A stretch of DNA of 23,665 bases from Rhodanobacter sp. UBA5168. Its GTDB lineage: Bacteria > Pseudomonadota > Gammaproteobacteria > Xanthomonadales > Rhodanobacteraceae. The translations under genes were made by a program, and so were the position numbers. Where the stretch lies: assembly GCA_002413455.1 (NCBI GenBank), contig DHXA01000190.1, forward strand, positions 1 through 23,665, read 5' to 3'. Within the stretch, counting starts at the first letter, position 1. Every line of letters begins with the position of its first letter. Of the stretch, positions 16,459 through 23,665 are shown in pieces. The notes beneath the pieces were generated by a model. It was given only the letters and a program-made list of their open reading frames with translations, was not told the DNA's origin and did no database searches.

Positions 16459-19400
16459 TCACGCTCCTTCGGCGCTGGATGTTTCGGGTAGCGGATGGCG
16501 CTGCAGCCATACGTAATACAGCAGTGGAATCACCAGCAAGGTCAGCGCCGTCGACACCAGGATGCCGAAGATCAGCGACACCGCCAGGCCCTGGAAGATC
16601 GGATCGTCGAGGATGAAGAATCCACCGATCATCGCCGCCAGCCCGGTCAGCACGATGGGCTTCGCGCGCACCGCCGCGGCGTTGATCACGGCTTCGCGCA
16701 GCGGCTGTCCGGCGGCCAGCGCGTGGTTGATGAAGTCGATCAGCAGGATCGAATTGCGCACGATGATGCCGGCCAGCGCGATCATGCCGATCATCGAGGT
16801 GGCGGTGTACTGCGCGCCCAGCAAGGCATGTCCCGGCATCACGCCGATCACGGTCAGCGGGATCGGCGCCATGATGATCAGCGGCACCACATAGCTCTTG
16901 AACTGACCGACCACCAGCAGGTAGATCAGCAGCAGGCCGACCGAATAGGCCAGCCCCATGTCGCGGAACGTCTCGAAGGTGATCTGCCACTCGCCATCCC
17001 ACTTCACCGCGGCGCGGGTGGTGTCGGTGGGCTGCGCGATGAAGTGCTGCTGCAGCAGCTGGCCGTCCAGCCGCTCGTGGCGAAGTTCGCCGACCAGCGA
17101 GAACATGCCGTACAACGGGCTGTCGGTGGCGCCGGCATCGTCGCCGGTGACCGTGGCATAGGGCAGCAGGTCCTTGTGATAAATCGCCTTCTCCCAGTTC
17201 GCCGCCTGCACGCTGACCACCTCGGACAACGGCACCAGAGCACCGCCCTGCGCACGCACGCGCAACGCCAGCAACTGGTTCATCGCGGCCTGGTCGCCGG
17301 CGTCGAGGCGCAGGCGTATCGGCACCGCGTATTTCGCGTGGCCATCCATCAGCCAGGTCGCATCGTCACCGGACAGCGCGGTGCGCAACACCTGCGCGAT
17401 GGACGCCTGGTCCAGCCCCAGCCGCGCCGCGCGTGCGCGATCGACTACCAGCACCTCGCGTGGCGCATCGGCCTCCACGCTGGTGTCGACATCGACGATG
17501 TCGGGGTTGGCCCTGAATTTCCGCTCCAGCTCTAGCGCCGTGCGGCGCACGCTGGCGTAGTCGGTCCCGTAGACCTCGGCCACGATCGGTGCGAGCACCG
17601 GCGGGCCGGGCGGCACCTCGACCACTTTCACCGAAGCACCGTAGCGTGCGCCGATGCGGGCCAGCGCCGGCCGCACGGCCAGCGCGATGGCGTGGCTCTG
17701 GCGCGAGCGCTCGCTCTTGTCGACCAGACTCACCTGCAGGTCGCCGACGATCGGACCGCTGCGCAGGTAGTACTGGCGCACCAGTCCGTTGAAGGTGATC
17801 GGCGCGGCGGTGCCGGCGTAGCCCTGCCAGTCCTTCACTTCGGGCACGCCGGCCAGGCTCTGCGCCAGCTCGCCGAGCAGGCGGTTGGTGCGCTCCAACG
17901 TGCTGCCCTCGGGCATGTCCACCACGATCTGGAACTCGGACTTGTTGTCGAACGGCAGCATCTTCAGCACCACCGCCTTGATCACCACCAGGCCCACGGC
18001 GGCCAGCACCAGCACGCCCATCGCGGCAAACAGCAGATGGCGCCGGCGCGGCGCGCGGTTGCCGTCGAGGAACGGCAGCATCAGGCGATGGAAGACGCGA
18101 TGCAGGCGGCCGCCGTCCGCGGCATGACTGTCGGCCGGCGCAGCCTCGGTGTGCCGGTGATGGCCGAGCAGCTTGAGCGCCAGCCATGGCGTCACGATCA
18201 GCGCGACCGCCAGCGACAGCAGCATGCCGGCCGAGGCGTTGATCGGGATCGGCCGCATGTACGGCCCCATCAGGCCGGACACGAAGGCCATCGGCAGCAG
18301 CGCGGCGATCACCGTGAAGGTGGCCAGGATGGTCGGCCCGCCGACCTCGCTCACCGCCGCGGGAATCGCCTCGCGCAGGGTGCGCCCGCCCCGAGTCGTC
18401 TCCGATCCGGCCATGTGCCGGTGGATGTTCTCCACCACCACGATCGCATCGTCGACCAGGATGCCGATCGAGAAGATCAGCGCGAACAGCGAGACCCGAT
18501 TGATGGTGAAGCCCATCGCCCACGACGCGAACAAGGTCAGCGCCAGGGTGATGATCACCGCGCCGCCGACCACGATCGCCTCGCGCCAACCCATCGTCAG
18601 CAGCACCAGCAGCACCACCGAGAAGGTGGCGAAGATCAGCTTGTGGATCAGCTTGTCCGCCTTGTCGGTGGCGGTCTGGCCGTAGTCGCGGGTCACCGTG
18701 ACGTGGACGCCGGCGGGAATCACCACGCCTTCGAGCACATGCAGTTGCGCGCTGATCGCGCTGGTGATGTCGGCAGCGTTGGTACCGGGCTTCTTCGCCA
18801 CCGCGATGGTCACTGCCGCCGCGTTGCCGCTGGCGGGGCCCGCCTTGCCGGCGGGCGCGCCGAACCAGACATAGCGGCTGGGCAGGTCGGCGCCCTGATG
18901 GATCGTCGCCACGTCGGAGAGGAACACCGGCTGGCCGTTCTTCAGGCCGATCACCAGCTGCGCCACATCCGCCGCGTCGGCGAGAAAGCGTCCGGCGGTC
19001 ACCGGCACATCGCGGTTGCCCGTCACGCGATCGCCGGCCTGGGTCACCACGTTGGCCGCGTGCAAGGCGTTCGCCAGGTCGCCGACCGCCATGCCGTACG
19101 CGGCCAGTTTCGCCGCATCCAGCTCCACCACCACCGCCCGCTCGGGCGCGCCGATGGTGTAGACGTCGCGCGTGCCGGGCACGCGCTTCAATTCGGTTTC
19201 CAGCGTATGCGCGACCTCGGCCAGCTGGGTCGGATCTTGCGCGGGATCGTCGCTCCACAGCGTGAGCGCCATCACCGGCACGTCGTCGATGCCCATCGGC
19301 CGCACCAGCGGCTGGCCCACGCCCAGGTTGGGCGGCACGAAGCCCTGGTTCTGGAACACCTGGTTGTACAGCCGCACGATCGCGGTCTGCCGCGGCACGC

Positions 19401-19716
19401 CGACCTGGAACTCCACCGTGATCACCGCCATGCCGGGCCGGCTCACCGAGTAGACGTGCTTGACGCCTTCGAGCTCGGCCAGCTTCTGCTCCAGCGGATA
19501 GGCCACCAGGTTCTCGACGTCGCGCACGTCGGCACCGGGGAACGGCACCATCACGTTGGCCATGGTCACGTCGATCTGCGGCTCTTCCTCGCGCGGCGTG
19601 ATCATCACCGCGACCAGGCCAAGCAGCAGCGCCGCGATCGCCAGGATCGGCGTCAGCGGCGAACGCTGGAATGTGCGGGCGATGCGACCGGAGAAGCCGA
19701 GCCGTGGCTCGCTCAT
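16459..19716 (-). CDS. RND efflux pump inner-membrane subunit (AcrB superfamily)
   Basis: A 1085-residue proton-driven RND transporter. The N-terminus has a membrane segment followed by TPREEEPQIDV and the porter-domain entry VPFPGADVRDVENLVA. TM4 carries GILVDDAIVVVENIHRH, with Asp422 and Asp423 as the likely proton relay. The usual duplicated layout of 6+6 helices and two large periplasmic loops is visible. The TPREEEPQ type is a divergent branch whose substrates are mostly unknown; metal-pump (CusA) residues were not recognised. Its ATG overlaps the adaptor stop by four bases and OsmC follows after 2 bases. No outer-membrane factor is encoded nearby, so a distant TolC-like protein would be needed. 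Confidence 0.95.
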   Translation of the reverse strand: MSEPRLGFSGRIARTFQRSPLTPILAIAALLLGLVAVMITPREEEPQIDVTMANVMVPFPGADVRDVENLVAYPLEQKLAELEGVKHVYSVSRPGMAVITVEFQVGVPRQTAIVRLYNQVFQNQGFVPPNLGVGQPLVRPMGIDDVPVMALTLWSDDPAQDPTQLAEVAHTLETELKRVPGTRDVYTIGAPERAVVVELDAAKLAAYGMAVGDLANALHAANVVTQAGDRVTGNRDVPVTAGRFLADAADVAQLVIGLKNGQPVFLSDVATIHQGADLPSRYVWFGAPAGKAGPASGNAAAVTIAVAKKPGTNAADITSAISAQLHVLEGVVIPAGVHVTVTRDYGQTATDKADKLIHKLIFATFSVVLLVLLTMGWREAIVVGGAVIITLALTLFASWAMGFTINRVSLFALIFSIGILVDDAIVVVENIHRHMAGSETTRGGRTLREAIPAAVSEVGGPTILATFTVIAALLPMAFVSGLMGPYMRPIPINASAGMLLSLAVALIVTPWLALKLLGHHRHTEAAPADSHAADGGRLHRVFHRLMLPFLDGNRAPRRRHLLFAAMGVLVLAAVGLVVIKAVVLKMLPFDNKSEFQIVVDMPEGSTLERTNRLLGELAQSLAGVPEVKDWQGYAGTAAPITFNGLVRQYYLRSGPIVGDLQVSLVDKSERSRQSHAIALAVRPALARIGARYGASVKVVEVPPGPPVLAPIVAEVYGTDYASVRRTALELERKFRANPDIVDVDTSVEADAPREVLVVDRARAARLGLDQASIAQVLRTALSGDDATWLMDGHAKYAVPIRLRLDAGDQAAMNQLLALRVRAQGGALVPLSEVVSVQAANWEKAIYHKDLLPYATVTGDDAGATDSPLYGMFSLVGELRHERLDGQLLQQHFIAQPTDTTRAAVKWDGEWQITFETFRDMGLAYSVGLLLIYLLVVGQFKSYVVPLIIMAPIPLTVIGVMPGHALLGAQYTATSMIGMIALAGIIVRNSILLIDFINHALAAGQPLREAVINAAAVRAKPIVLTGLAAMIGGFFILDDPIFQGLAVSLIFGILVSTALTLLVIPLLYYVWLQRHPLPETSSAEGA

Positions 19717-20816
19717 GGCGCGACTCCGTGCTTGTTCCCGGTCGGCCGGTTCTCGATCAGCCAGCGCGCGGCGGCGGCCGGATCGGTGGCGACCCGTTCG
19801 CCGTCGTCGAGCCCGGCCAGTACTTCGACCTGGTCTGCGTAGCGATGACCGATACGCAACTGGCGCAAGGCTGCACCGTGTTCATCGACCACGTACACGC
19901 CCAGCAACTCGCCACGCTGCACCAGCGCGCTGGCCGGCAGCAGCAGGCGTTTCGCCTCACCGGTGGCGAAGGCGACCTTGACCGTCATGCCGGGGTACAG
20001 GCCGGTATCGCCAGCGGGCAACTGCAGCCGCACATTGAAGGTATGCGTATTCGGGTCGGCATACGGAAACACGCTGACGCTGCTGACGGCGATCCGTCGT
20101 GCGCCGCTGCTGCCGAGCAGCACATCGGCCGCATGAAAATGGCGGATGGCATCGACCGCGCTCTGCGGCACCTGCACGTTGACCCGCAGGTTGTCCAGCG
20201 CCTGCATCGCGATCAATGGCTGCGGCGACGGCGGACCGGCCTGCACGGCCTCACCCACCTGCACATAGCGGCGGGTGATGATGCCCGCATACGGCGCGCG
20301 CAGCACCGTGTAGTCCAGCGCCTGGCCAACTTGATTGAACTGGGCCCGAGCCGACGCCAGCGCCGCCTGTGCCGCATCGCGCAGGGCGCGCTGCTGATCC
20401 AGCTGGGCCGCGGAGACAAAGCCCTTCGCGTAGACCGCCTGGATGCGCTGGTACGACGCGGCGGCCTCCTTGTAGGTCGCCGCGGCCGAAGCGACCTGCG
20501 CCTGTGCCGCGCTGCGTGCCGACTTCTGCTCGACGTCGGTAAAGCGCACCAGCACGTCGCCTTTGGCGACGACATCGTTGACGTCATGCGGCAGCTCGAG
20601 CACCCGTGCATTGGTTTGCGCCGTGATCGTGGCCTGGTTCACTGCCTCCACCACGCCATCCCAGACCTGTTCGTCATGCGCCGCCTGCGCATGCACGACC
20701 ACGCTGGCCAGCGCCGGTGGCGGGCTCTGCGTGGCGATCGGCGAATTCCGGTTGCCGCAGCCAGCCAGCGCGATGACAACGAGCGACAAGGCGACATGAC
20801 GCAGCAAAGACTTCAT
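19713..20816 (-). CDS. RND periplasmic adaptor (membrane fusion) lipoprotein
   Basis: A 367-residue adaptor linking the RND pump to an outer-membrane channel. The N-terminus is a lipoprotein signal (VIALAGC, lipidated Cys20). Order of domains: first lipoyl half (about 55-95), a short coiled-coil hairpin (about 97-160, rich in Ala, Gln and Lys), second lipoyl half starting at VLRAPYAGII (171-180), beta-barrel and a membrane-proximal domain. ATG 20816 is chosen because it gives the clean lipoprotein signal; ATG 20840 in the same frame is possible but adds eight charged residues. It begins 48 bases after the sqr stop and overlaps the pump gene by ATGA. Confidence 0.93.
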   Translation of the reverse strand: MKSLLRHVALSLVVIALAGCGNRNSPIATQSPPPALASVVVHAQAAHDEQVWDGVVEAVNQATITAQTNARVLELPHDVNDVVAKGDVLVRFTDVEQKSARSAAQAQVASAAATYKEAAASYQRIQAVYAKGFVSAAQLDQQRALRDAAQAALASARAQFNQVGQALDYTVLRAPYAGIITRRYVQVGEAVQAGPPSPQPLIAMQALDNLRVNVQVPQSAVDAIRHFHAADVLLGSSGARRIAVSSVSVFPYADPNTHTFNVRLQLPAGDTGLYPGMTVKVAFATGEAKRLLLPASALVQRGELLGVYVVDEHGAALRQLRIGHRYADQVEVLAGLDDGERVATDPAAAARWLIENRPTGNKHGVAP

Positions 20817-20864
20817 GGCAACGGACTCTCGACGTGTCATCGGGTGGATTTCATGGGGCAGATT

Positions 20865-22172
20865 TCATCGAGGTTGATTCGCGCCACCGGGCTGTGTCCC
20901 CGGCTTGAGCCGCTCGATGCCGAGGGCCTTCATCACGTATTTTTCGTAGATCGGATCGGTGTTGCCCGTACGGATCTTGCGCATGAAGTATTTCTCGAAC
21001 GCGATCTTGGCCAGGTGCACCCACTTGCCCTGCTTCGCCCAGGTGACATTGCGCGGCGGGATCTGCGGAAGGGCCACAAACGCCGCGCCGCTGTCGCCCA
21101 TGTCGGCCAGGCACACCGCGTTCCAGGTCGCTTCGGCGGTAGCGGGGCTGCCGTCGATGGTGGCCTTGATGTTGGCGGTCAGCGCGCCGACCATGGATTC
21201 GATCATGAAACCGGTCTTGGGCGCCCCGGTCGGCACGGCCGTCACCTCCACCGGCGGGATCGCCACGCACACGCCGGCGGCGAAGATGTTCGGAAACGCC
21301 GGATTGCGCTGGTGCTTGTCGATCAACACGAAGCCGCGCGGATTGACCAGGCCCTCGATGCCCCGTACCGCGGCCACGCCGGTGAACGCGGGGATCACCA
21401 TCGAGTAGACAAAGGGCAGCGTGTGCGTCTCCGTTGCCTGGCCGTGCGCGTCACACTCGCTGACCTGCATCACTCCGGGCTCGACCTTGTCGATGCGTGC
21501 GTTGGTAATCCACTTGATATGACGTTGACGCAGCTCCTTCTCCAGCAAGCCCTTGGAATCGCCGACGCCACCCAGCCCCATGTGGCCGATGTACGGCTCC
21601 GGCGTGACGAACGTCATCGGCACCCGATCGCGCAATTTGCGCCGGCGCAAATCGGTGTCGAGGATCATCGCGAACTCATAGGCCGGGCCGAAGCAGCTCG
21701 CACCCTGCGCGGCACCGATCACCACCGGACCGGGCGTTTTCAGGAATGCCTCGTAGGCCTGCCAGGCTGCGGTCGCATGGGCCGTGGTGCAGACCGATTG
21801 CGTAAACCCCTCGAGTGGCCCCAGTCCCGGAACTTCGTCGAAGGCCAGCCGGGGGCCGGTGGTGATGACCAGGTAGTCGTAGTTCAGCTCGCGGCCATCC
21901 TGCAGCAGCACGCGGTTTTCCGTCGGACGAACCGCGCTGGCCTGGGAGTCGACGAACGCGATGTCGTGCCGACCCAGCGCCGACGCGACATCGATCTGCA
22001 CGTCCGCAGGCTCGCGCCAGCCGATGCCGACCCAGGGGTTGGACGGCGTGAACGAGAACAGGCCACCCTCACCGACCACCGTGACGCGATGGGCACGGCC
22101 CAACGCGGCCTTGATTTCATAGGCGGCACTCATGCCGCCCAGACCCGCACCAACGATGACGACGTCGCACAT
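20865..22172 (-). CDS. sqr: sulfide:quinone oxidoreductase (SQR)
   Basis: A 435-residue FAD-dependent membrane-associated enzyme that oxidises sulfide to sulfane sulfur and reduces quinone. GAGLGGMSAAYE (8-19) binds FAD. FTPSNPWVGIGW, GASCFGPAYEFAMI, EPYIGHMGLGGVGDSKG and PTGAPKTGFMIESM closely follow Acidithiobacillus ferrooxidans SQR as I recall it. All three functional cysteines are in place: Cys128 (QSVC), Cys160 (GASC) and Cys354 (WNAVC). A C-terminal amphipathic part (KWVHLAKIAFEKYF) fits membrane docking. AGGAG lies about 7 bases before the ATG. An FNR-like site sits 62 bases upstream. It heads an operon with the adaptor, RND pump and OsmC genes. Confidence 0.95.
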   Translation of the reverse strand: MCDVVIVGAGLGGMSAAYEIKAALGRAHRVTVVGEGGLFSFTPSNPWVGIGWREPADVQIDVASALGRHDIAFVDSQASAVRPTENRVLLQDGRELNYDYLVITTGPRLAFDEVPGLGPLEGFTQSVCTTAHATAAWQAYEAFLKTPGPVVIGAAQGASCFGPAYEFAMILDTDLRRRKLRDRVPMTFVTPEPYIGHMGLGGVGDSKGLLEKELRQRHIKWITNARIDKVEPGVMQVSECDAHGQATETHTLPFVYSMVIPAFTGVAAVRGIEGLVNPRGFVLIDKHQRNPAFPNIFAAGVCVAIPPVEVTAVPTGAPKTGFMIESMVGALTANIKATIDGSPATAEATWNAVCLADMGDSGAAFVALPQIPPRNVTWAKQGKWVHLAKIAFEKYFMRKIRTGNTDPIYEKYVMKALGIERLKPGTQPGGANQPR

Positions 22173-22227
22173 GGCCGACTCCTGCTAAGGGTTGTTGACA
22201 GCGTGCGCTGTCCGGGCCTGGCTGGAC

Positions 22228-22241
22228 TTGAGCCTGGTCAA
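22228..22241 (-). promoter_or_regulatory. FNR/ANR/DNR-like site upstream of sqr
   Basis: The minus strand reads TTGACCAGGCTCAA (TGA-N6-TCA core, two mismatches to consensus). The centre is 62 bases before the sqr ATG, which would place a class II transcript start about 20 bases before it. This suggests that sqr has its own promoter in addition to any read-through from DUF302. Confidence 0.6.
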
Positions 22242-22329
22242 GTCAACGGGCGATGGCTTGTCGTCGCCAAACCGGACAAGCCGGATTGGCGCGGGCATCG
22301 CGCACGGATTTCCCGACATGGCCACGGTG

Positions 22330-22713
22330 CTACCTGGTCTCGTCGATGATGCGTGTGACGACCTGCTCCACTTCGCCAGCCGTCGCCACCAGGGCGGGGT
22401 CGGTCGAGAGCAGACCGAGCATCGGCACCGGCCGGATCATGCCGATCCAGGTCTTGCCGACGTCGGTGTAGACCGAAATGCGGCAGGGCAGCGCCATGTT
22501 CAGCCGCATGTCCGCCGCCAGCACGCTGGCCGCCTGCCGCGGGTTGCACACTTCGAACACCTTGCACTGGCGCTCGAACGCAATGCCCTTGCCACGCAGG
22601 GCGGCACCCAGATCGTGCACGTGCAGCACGCTGAAGCCATTGCGCGTAACGGCTTCGGCCAGGTCGCCGGCGGCCTGTTCCGGCGTCTTGGATGTTTCGA
22701 CGATGTAGTACAT
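22330..22713 (-). CDS. DUF302 family protein
   Basis: A 127-residue protein of the DUF302 family. Support: the opening MYYIVETSKTPEQA with DLAEAVTRNGFSVLHVHDL, then FEVCNP, NMALPCRISVY and the C-terminal EVEQVV helix. Cys50, Cys56 and Cys77 are typical positions. The family's biochemical role is not established, but it often occurs beside sulfur and oxidative-stress genes. No signal peptide is seen. GGAGGTGAGCC precedes the ATG. It begins 30 bases after the DUF2892 gene and is clearly in the same operon; sqr follows after 157 bases. Confidence 0.88.
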   Translation of the reverse strand: MYYIVETSKTPEQAAGDLAEAVTRNGFSVLHVHDLGAALRGKGIAFERQCKVFEVCNPRQAASVLAADMRLNMALPCRISVYTDVGKTWIGMIRPVPMLGLLSTDPALVATAGEVEQVVTRIIDETR

Positions 22714-22743
22714 GGCTCACCTCCGCCAGACGGACGACGACAC

Positions 22744-22950
22744 TCAGGACGGAAAGGCGCAGCCGGGCTTCAGGCCCAGCTTGCGCAGCAGCATCGCCAG
22801 CGGGCAGAAGCCGGTGAACGAGGACTGCAGCAGGTTGGCACCCACGAACACCGACAGCCAGATCCAGCCAGGCGCCACGAACTGCGCCAGCGCGATACCC
22901 AGCAGCACGACGGTGCCGGCGAAACCCAGAACGACGCGATCGACATTCAT
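22744..22950 (-). CDS. DUF2892/YgaP-like small membrane protein
   Basis: A 68-residue protein with two hydrophobic segments (about 7-25 and 28-44), then SSFTGFCPLAMLLRKLGLKPGC. This is the membrane domain fused to rhodanese in E. coli YgaP, here standing alone without the rhodanese part. Cys49 and Cys64 flank the short amphipathic end. In other bacteria such proteins are controlled by BigR/YgaV-type repressors and linked to sulfide handling; the divergent regulator here fits. GGGAG lies about 9 bases before the ATG. Confidence 0.85.
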   Translation of the reverse strand: MNVDRVVLGFAGTVVLLGIALAQFVAPGWIWLSVFVGANLLQSSFTGFCPLAMLLRKLGLKPGCAFPS

Positions 22951-23006
22951 GACGAAACTCCCGTGGCGGATCGAAACCGATGTGCAACTCACTTTATTTA
23001 AATGTT

Positions 23007-23032
23007 TCTAAATTAGATTTATCTTAATTAGA
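23007..23032. promoter_or_regulatory. AT-rich palindromic operator for the ArsR-type regulator
   Basis: Two 11-bp elements, TCTAAATTAGA (23007-23017, a perfect 5-1-5 inverted repeat) and TCTTAATTAGA (23022-23032), are centred 15 bases apart. The whole 26 bases match their own reverse complement at 20 positions. This island lies in otherwise GC-rich DNA between DUF2892 and the regulator and covers the proposed -10 of the DUF2892 promoter. AT-rich palindromes of this kind are typical BigR/SqrR operators. An extra ATTTAAAT palindrome is at 22996-23003. Confidence 0.75.
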
Positions 23033-23050
23033 CTTTCATGGTAAAGTCAA
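23021..23050 (-). promoter_or_regulatory. promoter of the DUF2892-DUF302 unit
   Basis: On the minus strand TTGACT (23050-23045) and TAAGAT (23026-23021) are separated by 18 bases. The -10 lies inside the palindromic operator, so a bound repressor would block the polymerase directly. Confidence 0.6.
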
Positions 23051-23092
23051 GCTCACGGAACGGACCACTGCACCCGCGAGGAATACCCACCG

Positions 23093-23479
23093 ATGAACAT
23101 GCCGGCCAATGCGGATCTGAACCTCATGCAAGCGCGCGCCGAAGAGGCTTCGCAACTGCTCAAGACCCTGGGCAACGCACAGCGGCTGCGCGTGCTGTGC
23201 CTGCTGCTGGACGGCGAGATGTCGGTGGGGCAGATCAACGAACAATTGCCCGAACTCAGCCAGTCGGCGCTGTCCCAGCATCTGGCCCGGCTGCGCAATG
23301 AAGGTCTGGTCGGTACCCGGCGTGAGGCGCAAACCGTCTGGTACACCCTGCCTGCGGGTCCCGCGCATGTCATCATCGCCTCGCTGTACGACATCTACTG
23401 CGCAACGGATGCCGGTCCGCGCGGTGCGAAGAACCGGCGCACCCGGCCGACCTCCGGGCGCAGGCACCGCGCCAGCTGA
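23093..23479 (+). CDS. ArsR/SmtB-family regulator, BigR/SqrR/YgaV-like persulfide sensor
   Basis: A 128-residue winged-helix repressor. LGNAQRLRVLCLLL at 26-39 starts the fold, and the recognition helix lies in SQSALSQHLARLR, followed by the wing TRREAQTVWYTL. Cys36 (VLCLLL) and Cys103 (SLYDIYC) fall where BigR and SqrR have their paired sensing cysteines (spacing 67 here, about 66 there). Arsenic or metal-site CxC motifs are absent. In that family persulfides form a Cys-Cys link that releases DNA. Residues 104-128 form an Arg-rich tail that extends past the usual end of BigR. GAGGA lies about 12 bases before ATG 23093. It is divergent from DUF2892 across a shared operator. Confidence 0.88.
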   Translation: MNMPANADLNLMQARAEEASQLLKTLGNAQRLRVLCLLLDGEMSVGQINEQLPELSQSALSQHLARLRNEGLVGTRREAQTVWYTLPAGPAHVIIASLYDIYCATDAGPRGAKNRRTRPTSGRRHRAS

Positions 23480-23591
23480 CAGCCGCCGGGCATCCGGCCA
23501 GGCCCGGCCTGTTCACTGGCGCGGTCCGGGCGCATCCGCGCCGGCGGCTTCGGGCTACCGCGCCCCGAACGCCCGGCTTCGCGAGGTCTCC

Positions 23592-23665
23592 ATGCAACGG
23601 GTCCTGCCGGCGCTGCGGGGCGATGCCGACCGGCCAGTCGGCGGCCTCGCCTTGATCTACAGCAG
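23592..23665 (+). CDS. possible start of an unidentified gene, cut by the window end
   Basis: An ATG with GAGG about 6 bases upstream opens a frame of 24 codons that runs off the window without a stop. The peptide (MQRVLPALRGDADRPVGG...) was not recognised. It may be chance in GC-rich DNA. The 112 bases between the regulator stop and this ATG are GC-rich with short self-complementary pieces but no clear terminator. Confidence 0.25.
   Translation, partial: MQRVLPALRGDADRPVGGLALIYS

Noticed and set aside
10159..22349. Very long plus-strand frames opposite cydDC, cydAB, the RND pump and sqr (for example 12090-14354, 17692-19842, 19671-22349)
   Set aside because: They are antisense to well-recognised genes, are rich in Arg, His and Gln, and show no domain. 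Such frames are expected in high-GC DNA.

Overview
The window is about 65% GC and densely packed. Its gene content (class I glycolytic aldolase, azurin, 7Fe ferredoxin, cytochrome bd with CydDC, OmpW, Acidithiobacillus-type sulfide:quinone reductase) points to a gammaproteobacterium of the Xanthomonadales, most likely the Rhodanobacteraceae (Rhodanobacter/Dyella-like). The intergenic repeat with core GTGGGAGCGRCTTCAGYCGCGA fits that group. The taxonomic call is inference from gene content, not a database result.

Layout. 1-6180: a small outer-membrane beta-barrel gene, then a glycolytic block: aldolase and pyruvate kinase on the minus strand and gapA on the plus strand. A secreted TonB-C-terminal-like protein and a secreted S1/P1 nuclease sit among them. 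6183-8142: a redox and NO-related group: 7Fe ferredoxin, azurin, group III truncated haemoglobin, thiol peroxidase Tpx. 8324-15014: the cytochrome bd locus, cydA-cydB-cydX followed by cydD-cydC, all minus strand, with a REP pair between the two halves. 15306-15920: ompW, divergent from cydA. 15989-22950 (minus strand): DUF2892 membrane protein, DUF302 protein, sulfide:quinone reductase, lipoprotein RND adaptor, RND pump, OsmC-like protein. 23093-23479: a divergent ArsR-family regulator of the BigR/SqrR type. The last 190 bases hold no gene I can identify with confidence.

How the genes may work together (inference). SQR oxidises sulfide and passes electrons to quinone. Cytochrome bd is a quinol oxidase known in other bacteria to tolerate sulfide and NO, so it could reoxidise that quinol. 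The ArsR-type regulator has two Cys placed like those of persulfide sensors, and a strong AT-rich palindrome covers the -10 of the DUF2892-DUF302 promoter. Four FNR/ANR/DNR-like sites with a TGA-N6-TCA core lie upstream of azurin/ferredoxin, cydA, ompW and sqr. Together these suggest one low-oxygen, sulfide- and NO-tolerant respiratory regulon, with an unexplained RND pump and OsmC protein translationally linked to SQR.

No rRNA, tRNA, insertion sequence, CRISPR array or phage gene was seen. No gene-free stretch exceeds 300 bases; the longest, 15015-15305, holds tandem repeats and two FNR-like sites.
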